Of a stretch of DNA of 64,000 bases, positions 63,626 through 64,000 are shown one piece after another. A program made the translations under genes and the position numbers. Below the pieces are notes generated by a model. That model worked only from the letters and a program-made list of their open reading frames with translations. It had not been told where the DNA came from and did no database searches. The DNA is taken from positions 496,001-560,000 of the forward strand of contig JASPKZ010007284.1 in assembly GCA_030220185.1 (NCBI GenBank). Direction: 5' to 3'. Within the stretch, counting starts at the first letter, position 1, and each line of letters opens with the position of its first letter. The stretch comes from Diploptera punctata. Taxonomy: Eukaryota > Arthropoda > Insecta > Blattodea > Blaberidae.

Positions 63626-63824
63626 AGCAATATTTTAGTTGATAAACTGTATTAATTGCTAAAAAAGGTTTTCTGTTAAATATGTAAATATGACAAAAGC
63701 AAGTATTTTTGTAGAAACTAGCTATGTATATTCCAAACATTTGCTACAATTTCACAAATTACATTTTTTTCTTAGGAATCATTAGCATTTACTGAGATTA
63801 AATACAATTTTTTAAAAATATTTA

Positions 63825-63860
63825 TGTATGTATGTATGGTATGTATGTATGTATATATGT
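63825..63860 (+). repeat. (ATGT)n microsatellite
   Basis: TATGTATGTATGTATGG with a repeat of the same run. Confidence 0.9.
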
Positions 63861-64000
63861 GTTATTGAATAATGCAGTATGATATAGTGATTTTTTTTAA
63901 CTTCTGTTAATAGTATAATTGTGATTATATGAAATAAGGTAAAATTGTTGAAATATGAACCAGTAATTAGTAGTTAAAACATTGTGGCATCAGCTCAATT

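Overview
The window is repeat-dense, AT-rich animal DNA, most likely from an insect with a large genome. A cockroach or termite is my best guess, from the style of the repeats (inference, not proven). Only one host gene is visible: the last three coding exons of an RZ-family regulator of G-protein signalling (RGS17/19/20-like) on the + strand at 19258-19319, 25046-25212 and 27575-27826. Splice phases match, and together the exons give a complete RGS domain that ends at a stop codon. The N-terminal exons were not found and probably lie upstream, beyond large introns.

Nearly everything else is transposable-element sequence. The dominant and most interesting component is a set of about twenty short loci derived from Penelope-like elements (PLEs). 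Most are two 3' ends of the same element joined head to head as a palindrome. Several retain pieces of the PLE GIY-YIG endonuclease reading frame. Almost every arm carries a hammerhead-ribozyme-like motif (CTGANGA, stem II, GAAA, a very short stem III, then the cleavage position) just inside a common ending ATATGAGGTGAGT. At least ten copies keep the core. In many the stem III segment is a perfect palindrome (ACTGCAGT, ATCGCGAT, ACAGCTGT, ACCGCGGT, ACATGT, ACTAGT, ACGT), which is what a dimeric hammerhead would use. About ten loci have clear 9-15 bp target-site duplications, and PLEs have landed inside other PLEs, a SINE and a mariner-like element.

Layout: 0-4.9 kb holds a PLE palindrome, SINEs and LINE 3' ends. 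4.9-10.4 kb is mostly unassigned, with a tRNA-derived SINE. 10.4-11.2 kb has a 28-bp minisatellite abutting a decayed MULE transposase. 11.6-18.4 kb has SINEs, LINE remnants and a mitochondrial cox3 insertion near 17.7 kb. 18.8-29 kb is the RGS gene with intronic PLEs and MITEs. 30-30.7 kb is a 700-bp PLE palindrome with two intact hammerhead cores. 32.8-38.7 kb has PLE loci, a 703-bp hAT element and a SINE broken by two PLEs. 41.6-47.8 kb has more PLEs, inverted tRNA-ended elements and a decayed LTR-retrotransposon gag. 48.7-53.9 kb has a TIR element, a mariner-like element broken by a PLE, and more PLE ends. 55-64 kb has LINE/SINE material, a 1.2-kb tandem duplication and further PLE ends.

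All coordinates of repeats are by eye; those with stated target-site duplications are exact, others are good to roughly 10-30 bases.
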